Shown piece after piece: positions 5,037 to 5,832 of a stretch of DNA of 5,832 nucleotides. The notes beneath the pieces are model-generated. The model ran no database searches, had not been told where the DNA came from, and worked only from the letters and a program-made list of their open reading frames with translations. Every line of letters starts with the position of its first letter. The stretch's first letter is position 1. This DNA comes from Anaerolineae bacterium (GTDB lineage: Bacteria > Chloroflexota > Anaerolineae > B4-G1 > SLSP01), in contig JAGHDT010000293.1 in the NCBI GenBank assembly GCA_021159805.1, positions 1 through 5,832 on the forward strand, given 5' to 3'. A program made the position numbers and the translations under genes.

Positions 5037-5832
5037 ATGGGTAAAACTCGTTCCATGCGCCCGGATGACTGGACGTGTGCTGAAATCGGACGCGGTAGCT
5101 ATTTCAATAAAGAGTGCGCCATCACCGGGTATCGACGCGTCGATGGACAGCAGGGAAACTATCTGCATCCAGTATGCATGTTCGAAGACAGGCTGCGGGA
5201 AACGCATCGAAAGCTCCGAAAGGCGTACCCGGACGTTCGTGTGTCGCGGCATCACGTAAAAATGCCCTACTGGGACCCTCAAGATCCCAGGCTCCCTGAC
5301 AACTATGCGTTTGTCGAAACCCCGGAACGGCTCGTGACCACATCGATCACGGTTGTGACGGCATCGCGCACTCAAATCCGGAATGCGGGGATGGGCTACT
5401 ACTACGATGGTCAAACGCTGGCTCCTCTGCGGGAGAGAATGAAAGGCACGCTCTTTCGGGGCCTGGCCGGAAACCTCGGCTACTATATGACAGAAGCCTT
5501 GATTGCCAAGAAACGGATTCCTTGGGCGCACAATGCGCGTTACCCGGAATTCCCACTACCCGTGACGTTGTCGTACATCGGCTTTCATCTGTTTCCCGAT
5601 GCGGATACCGGACAGATGCGTGGCGCCTTCCAGGGCGCGCACCCGGCGGCCGTTGGCATTCGGAGAGACGGCATCGTAGAGATCATCCCGCGCATGGAAA
5701 TCAAGGCATACAGAGTAACGCTTGGGGGAGAGGAATTTCTCGTCAATTCAATCAACGATCCCAACGCTGTGGATGATGTCATGGTCTTCACGCCGGGTTT
5801 ATGGACGCCAGAAATCGGCGAACAGGTGGAAA
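5037..5832 (+). CDS. Protein of unknown function, 3'-truncated by window edge
   Basis: The frame from ATG 5037 stays open for 265 codons to the window edge. It has a strong RBS, and such an opening is unlikely by chance. I do not recognise the family. The N-terminus is polar and charged (M-G-K-T-R), with no signal peptide and no membrane helix. Residues about 50-75 are rich in Arg, His and Lys. A P-Y-W-D-P-Q-D-P segment lies at 77-84, and Y-Y-Y-D-G at 121-125. The region about 100-258 looks beta-rich. Residues about 205-258 (G-I-R-R-D-G-I-V-E, then V-N-S-I-N and M-V-F-T-P) faintly recall phosphodiester glycosidase (NAGPA-like) proteins, which have an N-then-LYTP pattern. That is a weak, memory-based resemblance. 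GC content is visibly lower than in the GH32 gene, and the gene is separated from the fucosidase by 282 bp of repeats, so it may be a different transcription unit or have a different history. A shorter antisense open frame (5531 to 4986) is taken as its shadow. Confidence 0.75.
   Translation, partial: MGKTRSMRPDDWTCAEIGRGSYFNKECAITGYRRVDGQQGNYLHPVCMFEDRLRETHRKLRKAYPDVRVSRHHVKMPYWDPQDPRLPDNYAFVETPERLVTTSITVVTASRTQIRNAGMGYYYDGQTLAPLRERMKGTLFRGLAGNLGYYMTEALIAKKRIPWAHNARYPEFPLPVTLSYIGFHLFPDADTGQMRGAFQGAHPAAVGIRRDGIVEIIPRMEIKAYRVTLGGEEFLVNSINDPNAVDDVMVFTPGLWTPEIGEQVE

Noticed and set aside
4986..5531. 181-codon minus-strand open frame
   Set aside because: It lies wholly opposite the plus-strand frame from 5037, which has a near-ideal RBS and stays open to the window edge. 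The antisense product has no recognisable motif, so it is a shadow.

Overview
This 5.8 kb, mostly GC-rich window carries four genes on the plus strand and none that I can support on the minus strand. In order they are: the 3' part of a glycoside hydrolase family 32 (fructosidase-type) gene; a polytopic membrane protein fused to an endonuclease/exonuclease/phosphatase (EEP) domain; a complete family 29 alpha-L-fucosidase gene; and the 5' part of an unrecognised gene that runs off the right edge. Dense Shine-Dalgarno-led genes and short gaps show a bacterial genome. The combination of a cytosolic-type GH29, a GH32 and a CWH43-like membrane/EEP fusion would suit a free-living or gut/soil glycan degrader, possibly Chloroflexota. 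That assignment is inference only, since no rRNA or lineage marker is present.

Layout. Positions 1-1299: GH32 gene, truncated at its 5' end by the window edge. 1300-1414: intergenic, with a promoter-like TTGACG-N17-CATACT whose spacer holds a perfect 7-5-7 palindrome. 1415-3376: membrane/EEP gene with a strong RBS. 3377-3467: intergenic, with a promoter-like TTGCGG-N17-TACAAT overlapped by a two-step inverted repeat. 3468-4754: GH29 gene. 4755-5036: 282 bp without a gene, holding 3.7 copies of a 12-bp tandem repeat and a 40-nt imperfect inverted repeat, but no convincing promoter. 5037-5832: open 3'-truncated gene with a near-ideal RBS and visibly lower GC than the GH32 gene.

How it fits together. 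GH32 and GH29 enzymes release fructose and fucose respectively, so the left three genes look like part of a carbohydrate-use cluster. No transporter, kinase or regulator lies inside the window. The membrane/EEP protein has all the expected EEP metal-binding and catalytic motifs and resembles the eukaryotic CWH43/PGAP2-interacting family in overall layout and in its EEP stretch. A phosphodiesterase role on a membrane lipid or glycolipid is a reasonable but unproven guess. The gap after the fucosidase, with its repeats and the composition change, looks like a unit boundary. I see no CRISPR array, phage, transposase, RNA gene or defence system here.
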